The notes beneath the pieces are model-generated. The model was not told where the DNA came from. It saw only the letters and a program-made list of their open reading frames with translations, and ran no database searches. This document shows, in pieces, positions 27,371 to 36,785 of a stretch of 64,000 bases of DNA (position 1 is its first letter; each line of letters begins with the position of its first letter). The translations under genes and the position numbers were made by a program. Source of the stretch: GWF2-33-9 sp964405755 (GTDB taxonomy: Bacteria > Bacteroidota > Ignavibacteria > Kapaibacteriales > UBA2268). The stretch covers positions 29,793 to 93,792 of the forward strand of contig CAYOPF010000001.1 of assembly GCA_964405755.1 (NCBI GenBank). Reading direction: 5' to 3'.

Positions 27371-29749
27371 CTAATTTTGTTTTACTACTTTTACTGACAA
27401 GTTATCATTTCTATCGCTGAAATTCAAGAAATATACTCCATTTGGCAATTTACTTAAATCAACCTTTTGGTTTTTACTCCCATTTCCAATATTCTGTTGC
27501 ATGATAAAATTGTCATCGACATTGAAAACTTCCAAGAATAAGTCAGAATTTTGTGATAAAATATCAAATTCAGCAAAATCTTTTACTATTTGAGATTTCA
27601 TTGAGACTAATATATTTCCTAACTGGCTGTATTCAATTGTCTCGTCTGTGCTTTCTTTATTCAATGGGACGTTTACAAACAAGTTGCGAGGATTGGAAGC
27701 ACAATTATTATTATCGAATACAATTAATTTATACTGATTCAATCCAGTATTTGGATATACTTCCGCAGGGTTGTTTATAACATTCCCATTTCCATCGGTC
27801 CATAAAAATATATAAGGTTCTGCTCCGTATAGGTTCGTAATCAGATTATTCAAATTTAAAGGCATATACTTTGGATGCGAAATTAACGAAGGTAACGAAA
27901 ACCTGGGTTGTTGATTAATTCCAATATTAACAGTAGTTTGAGCGGTCAATCCAGTAACGTTGTCTTTTACGTTTAGTGTAACAATTCTTGGAACAGAGGG
28001 ATTGCGATAAATTGGATTATCGGAACGGTAATTATCAAAAAGTGAGATTGGTATCCACGAATACGAATAATTACCTGAACCATTAACAACAGTAATATTT
28101 TGTCCATAAGGGCTAATTACTGCCATTTGGGTTGAAGTGTTTTTGCAAACATTAGTATTGGTTAAATTTATCACAGGTTTGGTGATTACCTGAAAAATTG
28201 ACACACTACCACTTATTTCGTTTGCAACAACAATTAGATTTTGCCCATTAGGAGACTGATTGGCAGGAATGAATTTAATACTTTCTGGTCCTAAGTCTCC
28301 AATAACTTCCAATTGAGATTTGGTTGGATTACTTGGAAAAGGAGCACTGAAATTGCGATGATTAAAATAGGTAACATAACTTGGCGACATCGGATTGGTA
28401 ATATCGTAAACAAAGAATCCACCTGTTCTTTCCAATACGATAAAGGCATATAATTTATTATCAATTTGAGCTACAACTACATCTTCGGGTTCGGGTCCTT
28501 TGTTGTCGCTTCGCGTATCGAACGAATTTGAAGTATGTTCGGTATTAAAATAACTTGGGTAAATCTGTGCTAAACGGTTTTCGAATTCAGAACCGCTATC
28601 CCAGATTAAATTTAGATTTTCATCCCAAATAGAGAACGAACGACCACCGAAAACATACAATTCTTCGAATAATCCATCTTTGTTAGCATCCCCTGTTGCC
28701 GCTGTAACATTTAACCTACCCAAATTTTCGTTCTTCTTCAAATCTGCGCTATTTGGGAATGCAACTGGATCCAGATTTAACGAACTAACTCGTTTTTCTT
28801 CAGAGAAACCAGAATAATCTCGTGAATCGCCCTCGTTAGCAGTTGCTAAATATGTTTTATTATTAGTTACAAAATTTGCAATACCGTCTGGTTGGTACAT
28901 TCCAAACACAGGCCAGTTTTTAATATTAATTTTATTATCTCGATCGCTTGCATCAAATTCATTACCAGTGATATTGTGATTTTTGTAACCTAAAGGTTTT
29001 AGGTAAACAATGCTACCATTTGTAATATCAATTTTGGCGACTGCATTATTTTCCTGTAAAGTTATAAAGGCATATTTGCTATCTTTGTCGATTGTTGCAT
29101 ATTCTGGCTCTAAATCTCTTGATGTGGATGCATTAGGTCCAAAAATACGAATTCCCTGGCTCCTTAATAAATTTTCCTGACCATCGAAAGCAGTAAAATC
29201 AACGTTGGTTACAATCGGGTTATTAACCCCATTTATCAAGTCGATAATCGACACTGTTCCCTTGGGATCAATTGTATAAGTGTTGTCTGGTTCTCCTTCG
29301 TTGCAAACAACTATATATCTTCCATTCGGAGAAAATGTCAACATGTCGGGTAATGCACCAACTGTAACGTGATTTAAATAATTTCCATCAGCATCGAAGA
29401 ATACGACATTACCATTGTCGGTTTTGGTAGTTTGCTCGACAGCAACAACCACCAATCCATTAAGCACTGCAACACTGTTAGCGGTTGCACCCCAGCTCCC
29501 CAATGCAATTTGTGTTTTTAATGTTGGCATATTTACATTGCTCAAGTCCAATATCACTAAATTTGAAGATACAGCATTAACCAAAAACAATTGTTTGGAA
29601 TCGGGATCGTACGCAGTTATCTCTGCAGCACTCTGATTAAAAAGTCCTGTATGGTAAGAACTAATGTGTTTGATTTGAAAAATATTGTTTGCTATCCCAT
29701 TATATGCAAACAACACAAATACAATTAAGGCATGAGAAATTTTTCTCAT
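27371..29749 (-). CDS. T9SS-exported choice-of-anchor I (beta-propeller) protein
   Basis: 792 residues; the signal peptide ends near ...NGIANN. Residues ~25-540 match the choice-of-anchor I architecture: repeated propeller strands with 'GNVVFFDADGNYLNHVTVGALPDMLTFSPNGRYIVVCNEGEP' (in blocks), 'SRDLEPEYATIDKDSKYAFITLQENNAVAKIDI', 'ATANEGDSRDY' and 'KGPEPEDVVVAQI'. Two Ig-like/PKD-like regions follow. The C-terminus ('LFLEVFNVDDNFIMQQ', 'LPNGVYFLNFSD') is a T9SS sorting domain without a clear YPNP. Surface-located; some relatives carry phosphatase modules but none is visible here. Confidence 0.85.
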   Translation of the reverse strand: MRKISHALIVFVLFAYNGIANNIFQIKHISSYHTGLFNQSAAEITAYDPDSKQLFLVNAVSSNLVILDLSNVNMPTLKTQIALGSWGATANSVAVLNGLVVVAVEQTTKTDNGNVVFFDADGNYLNHVTVGALPDMLTFSPNGRYIVVCNEGEPDNTYTIDPKGTVSIIDLINGVNNPIVTNVDFTAFDGQENLLRSQGIRIFGPNASTSRDLEPEYATIDKDSKYAFITLQENNAVAKIDITNGSIVYLKPLGYKNHNITGNEFDASDRDNKINIKNWPVFGMYQPDGIANFVTNNKTYLATANEGDSRDYSGFSEEKRVSSLNLDPVAFPNSADLKKNENLGRLNVTAATGDANKDGLFEELYVFGGRSFSIWDENLNLIWDSGSEFENRLAQIYPSYFNTEHTSNSFDTRSDNKGPEPEDVVVAQIDNKLYAFIVLERTGGFFVYDITNPMSPSYVTYFNHRNFSAPFPSNPTKSQLEVIGDLGPESIKFIPANQSPNGQNLIVVANEISGSVSIFQVITKPVINLTNTNVCKNTSTQMAVISPYGQNITVVNGSGNYSYSWIPISLFDNYRSDNPIYRNPSVPRIVTLNVKDNVTGLTAQTTVNIGINQQPRFSLPSLISHPKYMPLNLNNLITNLYGAEPYIFLWTDGNGNVINNPAEVYPNTGLNQYKLIVFDNNNCASNPRNLFVNVPLNKESTDETIEYSQLGNILVSMKSQIVKDFAEFDILSQNSDLFLEVFNVDDNFIMQQNIGNGSKNQKVDLSKLPNGVYFLNFSDRNDNLSVKVVKQN

Positions 29750-29969
29750 AATTGCTCCATTTATAAATAATATAAAAAATCTAAATTACTTTACATATCT
29801 TAATATCCAGTAAATTGTCTGTTAAGAGAAATTTATTATTCAATAAGTATTGTTTGTAGGTTATATATAGTCGACACTTTTAAGAACTATTAGATTTAAA
29901 AGTATTTTAAATCCTGAAAAATGAATTAAAATTAATTTATATTTTAGTTAAATAACCTTAAAAATTTAG

Positions 29970-29977
29970 TAATTTTG
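29970..29977 (+). promoter_or_regulatory. Possible -7 element upstream of nifJ
   Basis: TAATTTTG at 29970-29977, 54 bases before the nifJ ATG, fits TAnnTTTG, but no TTTG is found at the right distance upstream (only TTTAG), so this is weak. The rest of the 282-base gap 29750-30031 shows nothing else. Confidence 0.3.
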
Positions 29978-30031
29978 AGTTTAATAATAAGTAAAAATTA
30001 AAATAATATATAACAAATTCAAAGGTTAAAA

Positions 30032-33000
30032 ATGGCTGAAAAAAAATTTTTGACAATCGACGGTAACGAAGCTGCAGCTTATGTGGCCTACCGCTGTAGC
30101 GAAGTAATTGCAATTTATCCAATTACACCATCATCGAATATGGGTGAATATTCCGACGAATGGGCTTCGAAAGGTATTAAAAACTTATGGGGAAACATCC
30201 CAACAGTATATGAAATGCAAAGTGAAGGCGGTGCTGCTGGTGCAGTTCACGGGTCACTTCAGGCTGGTGCCTTAACCACAACATTTACAGCATCCCAAGG
30301 TTTATTGCTGAAAATTCCTAATATGTATAAAATTGCAGGTGAATTAACTCCTACAGTTTTCAATATTTCTGCTCGTACAGTTGCTAATCATGCTTTATCA
30401 ATATTTGGCGACCACAGCGATATTAACGCTGCACGTCAAACTGGCTTTGCAATGCTAGCTTCTGCCAATCCTCAGGAAGTAATGGATTTGGAAACAGTTG
30501 CGTGGTCATCTACACTTCGCTCCCATATTCCATTCCTTCATTTCTTCGATGGTTTTAGGACTTCCCACGAAATCCAAAAAATCGAAGTTGTAGCCGATAG
30601 TGTTATAAAAGAAATGGTAACGGATGAATTGGTTGCCGAACACCGTAAAAGATCAATGAACCCAGAATCCCCTGTTCTACGCGGAACTGCACAGAACCCC
30701 GACGTATTTTTCCAAAATCGCGAAGCAATGAATCTATTCTATAATGCATGCGCAGGTATAGTTCAGGAAGAAATGAATAAATTTGGTGAATTAACTGGCC
30801 GTCAATATCATCTGTTCGATTATATCGGTGCTCCCGATGCCGAACATGTGGCAATTATTATGGCTTCAGGTGCTGATGTTTTTCATTCAACAGTTGATTA
30901 CTTAACCGAAAAATATGGCGAGAAAGTTGGTGTTCTAATCGTTCGTTTGTATCGTCCGTTTAGCATTGAACATTTTATCCAAGCATTGCCCAAAACAACA
31001 AAGAAAATTGCCGTTTTGGACAGAACCAAAGAGCCCGGCGGAAGCGGAGAACCTTTATATTTAGATGTAGTCGACGCTATTTTCCGCACCCATCAAAACG
31101 GAACTTCCCCATTCGACCAAATGCCTAAGATTTATGGTGGTCGTTATGGTTTATCTTCCAAAGAATTTACTCCAACAATGGCAAAAGCAGTTTTAGATAA
31201 TTTGAAACTCGATAATCCAAAAGACAATTTTGTTGTTGGTATTAATGACGATGTTACATTCACAAGTTTGGATTTCGATCCACACTTTAGTATCGAATCC
31301 GATAAAGTATTCCGTGGCTTATTCTGGGGACTTGGCTCCGATGGTACAGTGGGTGCCAACAAGAATTCAATAAAAATTATTGGTGAAAATACTGATAACT
31401 ACTGCCAGGGATATTTTGAATACGACTCCAAAAAATCTGGTTCAATCACAGTTTCGCACTTAAGATTTGGACCTGAAATGATTCGTTCGCCATTCAAAGT
31501 TAGTAGTGCAAATTTTGTTGCTTGCCATCAAACAGTTTTCTTAGAAAAATACGATGTTCTAAAGACTATCAACGAAGGTGGTATTTTCTTGTTAAATACT
31601 CCTTTGCCTGTAGAACAGGTGTGGGATAGCTTGCCAAAATCGCAACAACAAAAAATTATCGATAAAAAAGTAAAATTCTATGCAATTGATGCTCAAACTG
31701 TAGCAGAAAATAGTGGTATGGGTCGTAGAATCAATACTATTATGCAAACCTGCTTCTTTGCAATTTCGGGAGTATTACCCAAAGAACAAGCAATTCAGGA
31801 AATTAAAAATACAATCATCAAAACTTATGGAAAGAAAGGCGACCAAATTGTTAAAATGAATTTGGATGCTGTTGATAACACATTAGCCAATCTTCACGAA
31901 ATCGCAATACCAAGTGCAGCAAGTGCTACATGGGATACATTGCCACCAATGACTGCAGATGCTCCAGAATGGGTTGCAAAAGTAGAAGGTGCTATCCTAG
32001 GCGGAACAGGCGACGATTTGCCAGTTTCTGTATTTCCAGTAGATGGCACATGGCCAACTGGAACAGCAAAATATGAAAAAAGAAATATTGCCTTGCAAAT
32101 TCCAGTTTGGGACGAAGCATTGTGTATTCAATGTAACAAATGCGCTTTGGTATGTCCTCATGCAACGATTAGAATTAAATCGTACGATCCAAAATATTTG
32201 GAAAATGCACCTGCTACTTTCAAACACACTGCAACAAGAGAAAAAGATTATGCTGGCGAAGAATATACTATTCAAGTAGCTGCCGAAGATTGTACAGGTT
32301 GCGGTGTATGCGTTGAAGTTTGTCCGGCTGTTGATAAAAAGAATCCTTCGCATAAAGCATTGGATATGCACGACCAAATGCCATTGCGAGCTCAGGAAAG
32401 AGAAAATTGGGACTTCTTTCTCTCAATTCCAGATAAGGACCGAAACACAATTAATGTTACCAATTTAAGACAACAACAATTGCAATTGCCATTGTTCGAG
32501 TTCTCGGGTGCTTGCTCTGGTTGTGGCGAAACTCCTTATGTTAAGTTAGTATCACAATTATTTGGCGACAGAGCTTTAGTTGCCAATGCCACAGGTTGCT
32601 CTTCGATATATGGTGGGAACTTGCCAACTACTCCATGGACAAAAAATGCAGACGGTCGTGGACCATCTTGGAACAATTCCTTGTTCGAGGATAATGCAGA
32701 ATTTGGTTTAGGAATGCGTTTGGCTGTGGATAAGCAATTCGAAATTGCAGCTAATTTATTGCCTTTATTCAGCAATGAATTGGGTAATGATTTAATCAAC
32801 GAAATAATCAATGCAAAACAAAAAACCGAAAACGAAATTAATGCTCAACGCGACAGAGTAAAAATAGTTAAGGAAAAGATTCAGAATATAAATACTCCAG
32901 AAGCAAAGAGACTACTCACTACTGCTGACTATTTGGTTAAAAAATCAATTTGGATAATTGGTGGTGATGGCTGGGCTTATGATATTGGTTATGGTGGTTT

Positions 33001-33592
33001 GGATCACGTCCTGGCTTCGGGTAAGAACGTTAATATTTTGGTTTTGGATACAGAAGTGTATTCCAATACTGGTGGACAGATGTCCAAAGCATCTCCAATT
33101 GGATCTATTGCTAAATTTGCTGCTGGTGGCAAACCAACAAACAAAAAAGACTTAGGTTTAATGGCAATGAACTATGGAAATGTTTATGTTGCATCGGTTG
33201 CATTTGGTTCCAACGACGTCCACACATTGAGAGCATTTGTCGAGGCAGAAGCTTATGATGGACCTTCAATCATTATTGCGTACAGCCACTGTATCGCTCA
33301 CGGTATCGATATGTCGGCACCACTTAAAAACCAAAAAGCTATAGTTGATTCCGGTCAATGGCTACTGTATCGTTACAATCCAGAATCTGCTTTGGAACAC
33401 AAAAATCCATTTACTTTGGATAGTAAACAACCAAAAATTCCAGTTGCACAATATATGGATATGGAAATTCGCTACAAAATGCTCAGCAAAATCAACCCTG
33501 TTGCATACAAGGAATTATATGAACAAGCACAAAAGTTCGTCGACGAACGATATAAATACTATTCATTCCTTGCAACCAGAACTATTGAATAA
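30032..33592 (+). CDS. nifJ: Pyruvate:ferredoxin (flavodoxin) oxidoreductase
   Basis: A single-chain enzyme of 1186 residues, the usual length. It oxidises pyruvate with CoA to acetyl-CoA and CO2, passing electrons to ferredoxin or flavodoxin, and can run in reverse for carbon fixation. Domains in order: pyrimidine-binding ('YPITPSSNMGE'), transketolase C-like, gamma domain, an 8Fe ferredoxin insert with 'CIQCNKCALVCP' and 'CTGCGVCVEVCP' (roughly residues 697-765), then the thiamine diphosphate domain ('GACSGCGETPYVKL', 'GDGWAYDIGYGGLDHVLASG' and 'NTGGQMSKA'). Oxygen-sensitive, so it implies anaerobic or microaerobic life. The following gene starts 20 bases on. Confidence 0.97.
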   Translation: MAEKKFLTIDGNEAAAYVAYRCSEVIAIYPITPSSNMGEYSDEWASKGIKNLWGNIPTVYEMQSEGGAAGAVHGSLQAGALTTTFTASQGLLLKIPNMYKIAGELTPTVFNISARTVANHALSIFGDHSDINAARQTGFAMLASANPQEVMDLETVAWSSTLRSHIPFLHFFDGFRTSHEIQKIEVVADSVIKEMVTDELVAEHRKRSMNPESPVLRGTAQNPDVFFQNREAMNLFYNACAGIVQEEMNKFGELTGRQYHLFDYIGAPDAEHVAIIMASGADVFHSTVDYLTEKYGEKVGVLIVRLYRPFSIEHFIQALPKTTKKIAVLDRTKEPGGSGEPLYLDVVDAIFRTHQNGTSPFDQMPKIYGGRYGLSSKEFTPTMAKAVLDNLKLDNPKDNFVVGINDDVTFTSLDFDPHFSIESDKVFRGLFWGLGSDGTVGANKNSIKIIGENTDNYCQGYFEYDSKKSGSITVSHLRFGPEMIRSPFKVSSANFVACHQTVFLEKYDVLKTINEGGIFLLNTPLPVEQVWDSLPKSQQQKIIDKKVKFYAIDAQTVAENSGMGRRINTIMQTCFFAISGVLPKEQAIQEIKNTIIKTYGKKGDQIVKMNLDAVDNTLANLHEIAIPSAASATWDTLPPMTADAPEWVAKVEGAILGGTGDDLPVSVFPVDGTWPTGTAKYEKRNIALQIPVWDEALCIQCNKCALVCPHATIRIKSYDPKYLENAPATFKHTATREKDYAGEEYTIQVAAEDCTGCGVCVEVCPAVDKKNPSHKALDMHDQMPLRAQERENWDFFLSIPDKDRNTINVTNLRQQQLQLPLFEFSGACSGCGETPYVKLVSQLFGDRALVANATGCSSIYGGNLPTTPWTKNADGRGPSWNNSLFEDNAEFGLGMRLAVDKQFEIAANLLPLFSNELGNDLINEIINAKQKTENEINAQRDRVKIVKEKIQNINTPEAKRLLTTADYLVKKSIWIIGGDGWAYDIGYGGLDHVLASGKNVNILVLDTEVYSNTGGQMSKASPIGSIAKFAAGGKPTNKKDLGLMAMNYGNVYVASVAFGSNDVHTLRAFVEAEAYDGPSIIIAYSHCIAHGIDMSAPLKNQKAIVDSGQWLLYRYNPESALEHKNPFTLDSKQPKIPVAQYMDMEIRYKMLSKINPVAYKELYEQAQKFVDERYKYYSFLATRTIE

Positions 33593-33611
33593 TTAGACAG
33601 GAGAAAAATAT

Positions 33612-34621
33612 ATGAATTTAGAAACAAAATATTTAGGACTAAAACTTCGCACTCCATTCGTACTTTCGGCATCGCCCATCAGTACTGAAATCGAAAGTTT
33701 AAAAAGATTAGATGGCAATGGTATTGGTGCAGTTGTGCTCCATTCTTTGTTCGAAGAACAATTAATCGACGAACAATTTGAATTGGAATATCACCTTACC
33801 CATGGTGCCGAAAGCTTTGCCGAAGCAACATCATATTTTCCTAATTATGATGAATTCCGCTTGGGACCTCACGAATATTTAGACCATATCCGCAAGGTAA
33901 AAAGTGCTANNNNNNNNNNNNNCAATGCCCGGTTATTGCCAGCTTGAATGGTACTACTATTGGCGGTTGGACTCAATATGCTTTGGAAATGCAGAATGCA
34001 GGTGCCGATGCAATCGAGTTGAATATCTACAATATCCCAACCGATAGCAATTTAACTTCCTTACAAATTGAAGATACTTACATTAAAATTTTGGAAGAAG
34101 TTAAAAAGAATCTAAAAATCCCAGTTGCCGTTAAGTTAAGTCCATTTTTCACTAATATGTCCAATATTGCAAAACGATTCGACGAAGCCGGTGCGGACGC
34201 TTTGGTGATTTTCAATAAGTTCTATCAGCCAGATGTAAATTTGGAAACTTACGAAGTAGAGCCTAAAGTTACTCTTAGTGCATCATCCCATAATTTATTG
34301 TCACTCCGTTGGATAGCAATCCTAAAGGGTAAAATCAAGGCAGATTTGGCTGCTACTGGTGGGATTTTAACCTCCGCAGATGTGATTAAAATGCTTTTGG
34401 TTGGAGCTAATGCTGTTCAACTGTTTGCTACCATCGCCCGTAATGGTTTGGATTATCCATTGGTATTGAACAAGGAATTGATTGCATTTATGGAGCAAAA
34501 AGGTTACGAATCAGTCGAAGAAATGATTGGAGTATTAAGCCAAAAGAATTTGAAAAACTTAAGTGCTTATGAACGTGCTCAATATATGAAGGCTTTAACA
34601 AATTATAAGTTGAAGTTCTAA
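33612..34621 (+). CDS. Dihydroorotate dehydrogenase-like FMN protein, interrupted by an assembly gap
   Basis: A TIM-barrel flavoprotein of about 335 residues. 5' part: 'LKLRTPFVLSASPIS'. 3' part: 'QCPVIASLNGTTIGGW', 'AGADAIELNIYNIP', 'IPVAVKLSPFFTNM', 'LAATGGILTSADVIKMLLVGANAVQL'. It resembles class 1 dihydroorotate dehydrogenases but belongs to the group regularly found beside nifJ, so a role linked to the oxidoreductase rather than pyrimidine synthesis is likely. AGGAGAA precedes the ATG. The 13-base N run at 33910-33922 puts the halves out of frame; 11 or 14 bases would join them, so the gene is probably intact. Confidence 0.88.
33910..33922. other. Assembly gap (13 N)
   Basis: Unknown bases inside the dihydroorotate dehydrogenase-like gene. 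The flanking frames disagree for this exact length. Confidence 0.99.
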
Positions 34622-34638
34622 TACCCAAGCTATATCTT

Positions 34639-34675
34639 AAAAAAATGCCACATCCTAAAAGTGTGGCATTTTTTT
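34639..34675 (+). terminator. Rho-independent terminator of the nifJ operon
   Basis: ATGCCACA / TGTGGCAT stem with a 9-base loop, extended by a left A run and followed by seven T, 18 bases after the last stop codon. It can also act on the opposite strand. Confidence 0.85.
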
Positions 34676-34681
34676 ATTTTT

Positions 34682-34867
34682 CTATTCCCTAATCATCCTC
34701 ACTGTTTCCACTTTTGTTCTATAGTTTATGAGCAATGTGTAAGAGCCTGTTGGCAGCGAGGTTACGTCCAATTCCATATCGCCAACAGAGGCAAAGCCCG
34801 ACCACAATGGAAACGAACGACCAAGTACATCCGCTGCAGAAATGGAAACATCTCCCTCTTGCGACAA
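34682..34867 (-). pseudogene. Remnant of a T9SS C-terminal sorting domain
   Basis: A 61-codon frame (TTG start, and open a further ~20 codons upstream to the A-run complement near 34931) encodes 'GDVSISAADVLGRSFPLW', 'MELDVTSLPTGSYTLLI' and 'VETVRMIRE'. That is the end of a Por secretion sorting domain: Ig-like strands, then LPTGSY and a charged tail. There is no protein body, signal peptide or ribosome binding site. The patch looks richer in G and C than its surroundings. I read it as the broken tail of a lost surface-protein gene. Confidence 0.55.
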
Positions 34868-34904
34868 CGAATGACAAAGGGTTGGCGAATTATCAAATAA
34901 ATGA

Positions 34905-34938
34905 GGCTGCCCACACTTGTGAGACAGCCGTTTTTTTT
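34905..34938 (+). terminator. Possible second terminator
   Basis: GGCTG at 34905-34909 pairs with CAGCC at 34925-34929, with an inner CACA/TGTG, followed by eight T. It lies between the remnant and the end of pyrG. Confidence 0.4.
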
Positions 34939-34957
34939 GTTTTAAGCATTAATTATT

Positions 34958-36583
34958 CTATTTATCTTTTCGTTTCCGTTCTTTTAATGCAGTTCTAATA
35001 AAGCTAATAAATAACGGATGTCCGGAAATTACTCTTGATTTTAATTCTGGGTGGAACTGAACTCCCACGAAAAATGGATGCTTAGGATACTCAATTATTT
35101 CTACCAATTCACCATCTGGCGATGTGCCACTGCACACCAATCCATTCTCAATCAGTATCTGTCGGAAATCATTATTTACTTCGTAACGATGTCGGTGTCG
35201 TTCCGAAATTTCATTGCTTTGGTAGGCTTTGTATGCTAATGTATTTTCGGCAATAATTGCTGGATAGGCACCCAACCGCATCGTGCCACCTTTGTTTTTA
35301 ACTGATTTTTGGGATTCCATCAAATCTATTACATTTTGACTGGTTTTCTCGAATTCTGCTGAATGGGCTTTTTGCAAACCGCAAATATTTCGAGCAAATT
35401 CTATTACAGCACACTGAAGACCAAGGCAGATTCCAAAAAACGGCATATTGTTCTCGCGTGCATATTTGATGGCACTAATCTTTCCTTCAATTCCTCGACG
35501 ACCAAATCCTGGACCTACCAGAATGCCATCTAAATGGCAGATTTTTGCCTCTGCTCCGGATTCTTCGATTTCCTCGCTGTTTATCATTTCTATATTAACA
35601 CGAGTATTGTTAATCGAACCAGCGTGGATAAACGCTTCGATTATACTTTTGTAGGAATCTCGATATTGTGTGTATTTCCCAACCAAACCAACAGTTACTT
35701 CGTTGGTGGGACGCTTTATTTTATCGACAAACTTTTTGAATTCATCCAAATTTGGTTCAACTGGGTCCATCACTAATTTTTCGAGTAGAATATTATGAAG
35801 CCCTTGTTGCTTGAATGTAAGTGGTACTTCGTAAATCGTGTGGGTTGCGTCGGGTACATCAATAACAGAATTTTCTTCCACACTGCAGAAAAGTGCAATT
35901 TTGGATTTAATTTCTTTTGTCAGTTTGTTCTCGCTTCGGCATAGTAGTATTTCGGGTCGAATACCATATTCCATCAATGTTTTTACGGAGTGCTGAGATG
36001 GCTTGGTTTTAACTTCGCCAGACGATTTTATATAAGGTACATAAGTTAAATGAACATTCAATACTCTTCGTCGGCCTAACTCCAAATACATTTGTCTTTG
36101 AGATTCCAAAAATGGCAACGATTCGATGTCGCCAACTGTTCCGCCAATTTCGATTATCACAAAATCTTTTTTCCCATCGAATGATTTCATCCTTAATTTA
36201 ATTGCATCGGTGATGTGTGGAATCACCTGTACAGTTTTACCCAAATATTCGCCACGTCGCTCTTTCTCGATAACTTCGTAATATACTTGACCGGTGGTGT
36301 GATTATTTTTTTTCGACAGCGATTCACCTAAATATCTCTCGTAGTGTCCCAAATCAAGATCGGTTTCTGCGCCATCATCGGTTACGTATACTTCGCCGTG
36401 TTGGAATGGATTCATTGTCCCCGGATCTACATTTATATATGGGTCAAATTTCATAATTGTTACCGAGAAACCACTTTGTTTTAATAATAATCCGATTGAG
36501 GCCGATGCTATACCTTTCCCTAATGAAGATAGCACCCCACCTGTAATAAAAATATAGCGGGTTAGCGTTTTTGATTGTTTCAT
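34958..36583 (-). CDS. pyrG: CTP synthase
   Basis: 541 residues, the normal length. The N-terminal synthase domain has 'ITGGVLSSLGKGIASASIG' and 'YINVDPGTMNPFQHGEVYV' with 'DDGAETDLDLGHYERY'. The C-terminal class I glutamine amidotransferase domain has 'FFGICLGLQCAVIEFARN' (nucleophile Cys) and 'VQFHPELKSR'. It converts UTP to CTP with ATP and glutamine, supplying CDP-lipid (CdsA) and nucleotide pathways. It is transcribed alone. No attenuator of the pyrG G-run type was seen upstream. Confidence 0.97.
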   Translation of the reverse strand: MKQSKTLTRYIFITGGVLSSLGKGIASASIGLLLKQSGFSVTIMKFDPYINVDPGTMNPFQHGEVYVTDDGAETDLDLGHYERYLGESLSKKNNHTTGQVYYEVIEKERRGEYLGKTVQVIPHITDAIKLRMKSFDGKKDFVIIEIGGTVGDIESLPFLESQRQMYLELGRRRVLNVHLTYVPYIKSSGEVKTKPSQHSVKTLMEYGIRPEILLCRSENKLTKEIKSKIALFCSVEENSVIDVPDATHTIYEVPLTFKQQGLHNILLEKLVMDPVEPNLDEFKKFVDKIKRPTNEVTVGLVGKYTQYRDSYKSIIEAFIHAGSINNTRVNIEMINSEEIEESGAEAKICHLDGILVGPGFGRRGIEGKISAIKYARENNMPFFGICLGLQCAVIEFARNICGLQKAHSAEFEKTSQNVIDLMESQKSVKNKGGTMRLGAYPAIIAENTLAYKAYQSNEISERHRHRYEVNNDFRQILIENGLVCSGTSPDGELVEIIEYPKHPFFVGVQFHPELKSRVISGHPLFISFIRTALKERKRKDK

Positions 36584-36785
36584 TTTTTAATTTTTGAGAA
36601 AATAAAAAATGCAAATTATGAAATTGTATGTTTTTATTTACTTGTGTGGAAAATTGTTTAAATTAACATCAATAAAAATGCTAAAATAAAAAATTTTCAT
36701 ATCAAATGAAACAAAAAGCACACTTTGTGGATTATATAAGTATAATGAAAATACAAAAATGAAAAAACTTTTTGAATGGTGATAA

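Larger units (their letters stand above)
34622..34957. other. Intergenic region with two hairpins and a T9SS remnant
   Basis: 336 bases between convergent genes. It holds the terminator at 34639-34675, a T9SS C-terminal-domain remnant on the minus strand (34682-34867) and a second hairpin with a T run (34905-34938). No complete gene is present. Confidence 0.7.
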
